Source: Nemertoderma westbladi
Taxonomy: Eukaryota; Xenacoelomorpha; Nemertodermatida; Nemertodermatidae
DNA: 64,000 bases
NCBI GenBank assembly: GCA_032718475.1
Contig: JAUCBJ010008912.1
Coordinates: forward strand, 1-64,000
Reading direction: 5' to 3'
In this document: piece after piece, positions 63,709 to 64,000 of the stretch
How positions within the stretch are numbered: position 1 is the first letter of the stretch
Layout of the letters: each line of letters opens with the position of its first letter
The notes under the pieces: model-generated
The model's database searches: none
What the model was told of the DNA's origin: nothing
Seen by the model: the letters and a program-made list of their open reading frames with translations, nothing else
Position numbers and translations under genes: made by a program

Positions 63709-64000
63709 TGTAAAAGCTTTTGCGTCATTAACCGGTTATTTTCCCTTAAAGTACTCTGTAGTTGGTTTGCCAGGCATAAAAAGGCCGTGTCCTTGCTGTA
63801 CTGGTGTTTTAGAGGACATAAAAGTCATTTCTTCTGTATTTGTACTGTATTTGTACTTTAGAGGACATAATCCGCAATCTCGTGACGCGATAAGCTGGAT
63901 ACTCTTGAAAACAGTGTCGCTACCATGACGACGGCTAACAGCTGACATTGCCACGTCGACGTTTCTTTTTTTCTTTGTTCTCTCGTTGTTCGGTTGACCA
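63709..64000 (+). repeat. Direct repeat, right copy (possible 3' LTR), cut by the window end
   Basis: 292 bp matching 48,948-49,239 with one mismatch, beginning exactly at tgtaaaagc after ctagcgg. It continues beyond the window. There is no purine tract immediately before it, which weakens the LTR reading. Confidence 0.8.

Overview
This is a repeat-dominated piece of a metazoan, almost certainly invertebrate, nuclear genome. It is AT-rich, with large tandem arrays and decayed retroelements of several classes (BEL/Pao-like LTR element, Penelope-like element, at least four non-LTR/LINE lineages, TIR elements), and nothing looks like a bacterial operon. I cannot fix the phylum. BEL/Pao and Penelope elements together with TCAGT-type initiators would suit an arthropod (perhaps a crustacean), but a mollusc or another marine invertebrate is not excluded.

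Layout. 1-14,556: satellite of a 58-bp unit with higher-order structure. 14,560-19,140: short MITE, first copy of interspersed repeat A, AT-rich spacer, decayed LINE end. 19,142-21,665: LINE-1-family fragment, Penelope-like element with GIY-YIG endonuclease, a 98-bp inverted duplication and a hammerhead-like motif, then a TIR element holding a LINE fragment with a clean 12-bp target-site duplication. (I use 'family TAG-1' below for this LINE.) 22,049-25,331: repeat B, a 14-bp minisatellite, and the one compact host-like gene: an intronless ORF with two SAM-like domains and a retropepsin-like domain behind a recognisable core promoter. 25,905-33,919: repeat A, a TAG-1 LINE end with a second TAG-1 copy nested in its 3' UTR, then a pure (TAG)n array of about 6.76 kb that is the 3' tail of the outer LINE. 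33,920-35,690: a GC-richer patch, a 62-bp perfect palindrome among TTCTAGAA motifs, repeat A again. 35,758-38,505: second TAG-tailed LINE with a 12-bp TSD. 39,098-41,205: Tx1/L1-like LINE remnant. 41,210-45,400: repeats sharing a GGTCGGTGATTTCATTTC-type motif, repeat B inverted, and a 2-kb TIR structure. 45,545-48,345: G-rich 16-bp minisatellite. 48,948-64,000: a 292-bp direct repeat 14.76 kb apart encloses a BEL/Pao gag-protease remnant, a nearly intact 3.78-kb TAG-1 LINE on the minus strand (57,813-61,590) and a decayed, unrecognised ORF cluster (62,110-63,630).

How it fits together. Most ORFs here are by-products of stop-free tandem repeats. Credible coding sequences are the SAM/retropepsin gene, the TAG-1 LINE ORF (1,105 aa), the BEL gag (1,034 aa) and the Penelope C-terminus. 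The most informative observation is mechanistic: two different LINE lineages end in (TAG)n, and the giant microsatellite sits exactly where one such tail should be. Boundaries come from reading by eye; no alignment or database search was run.
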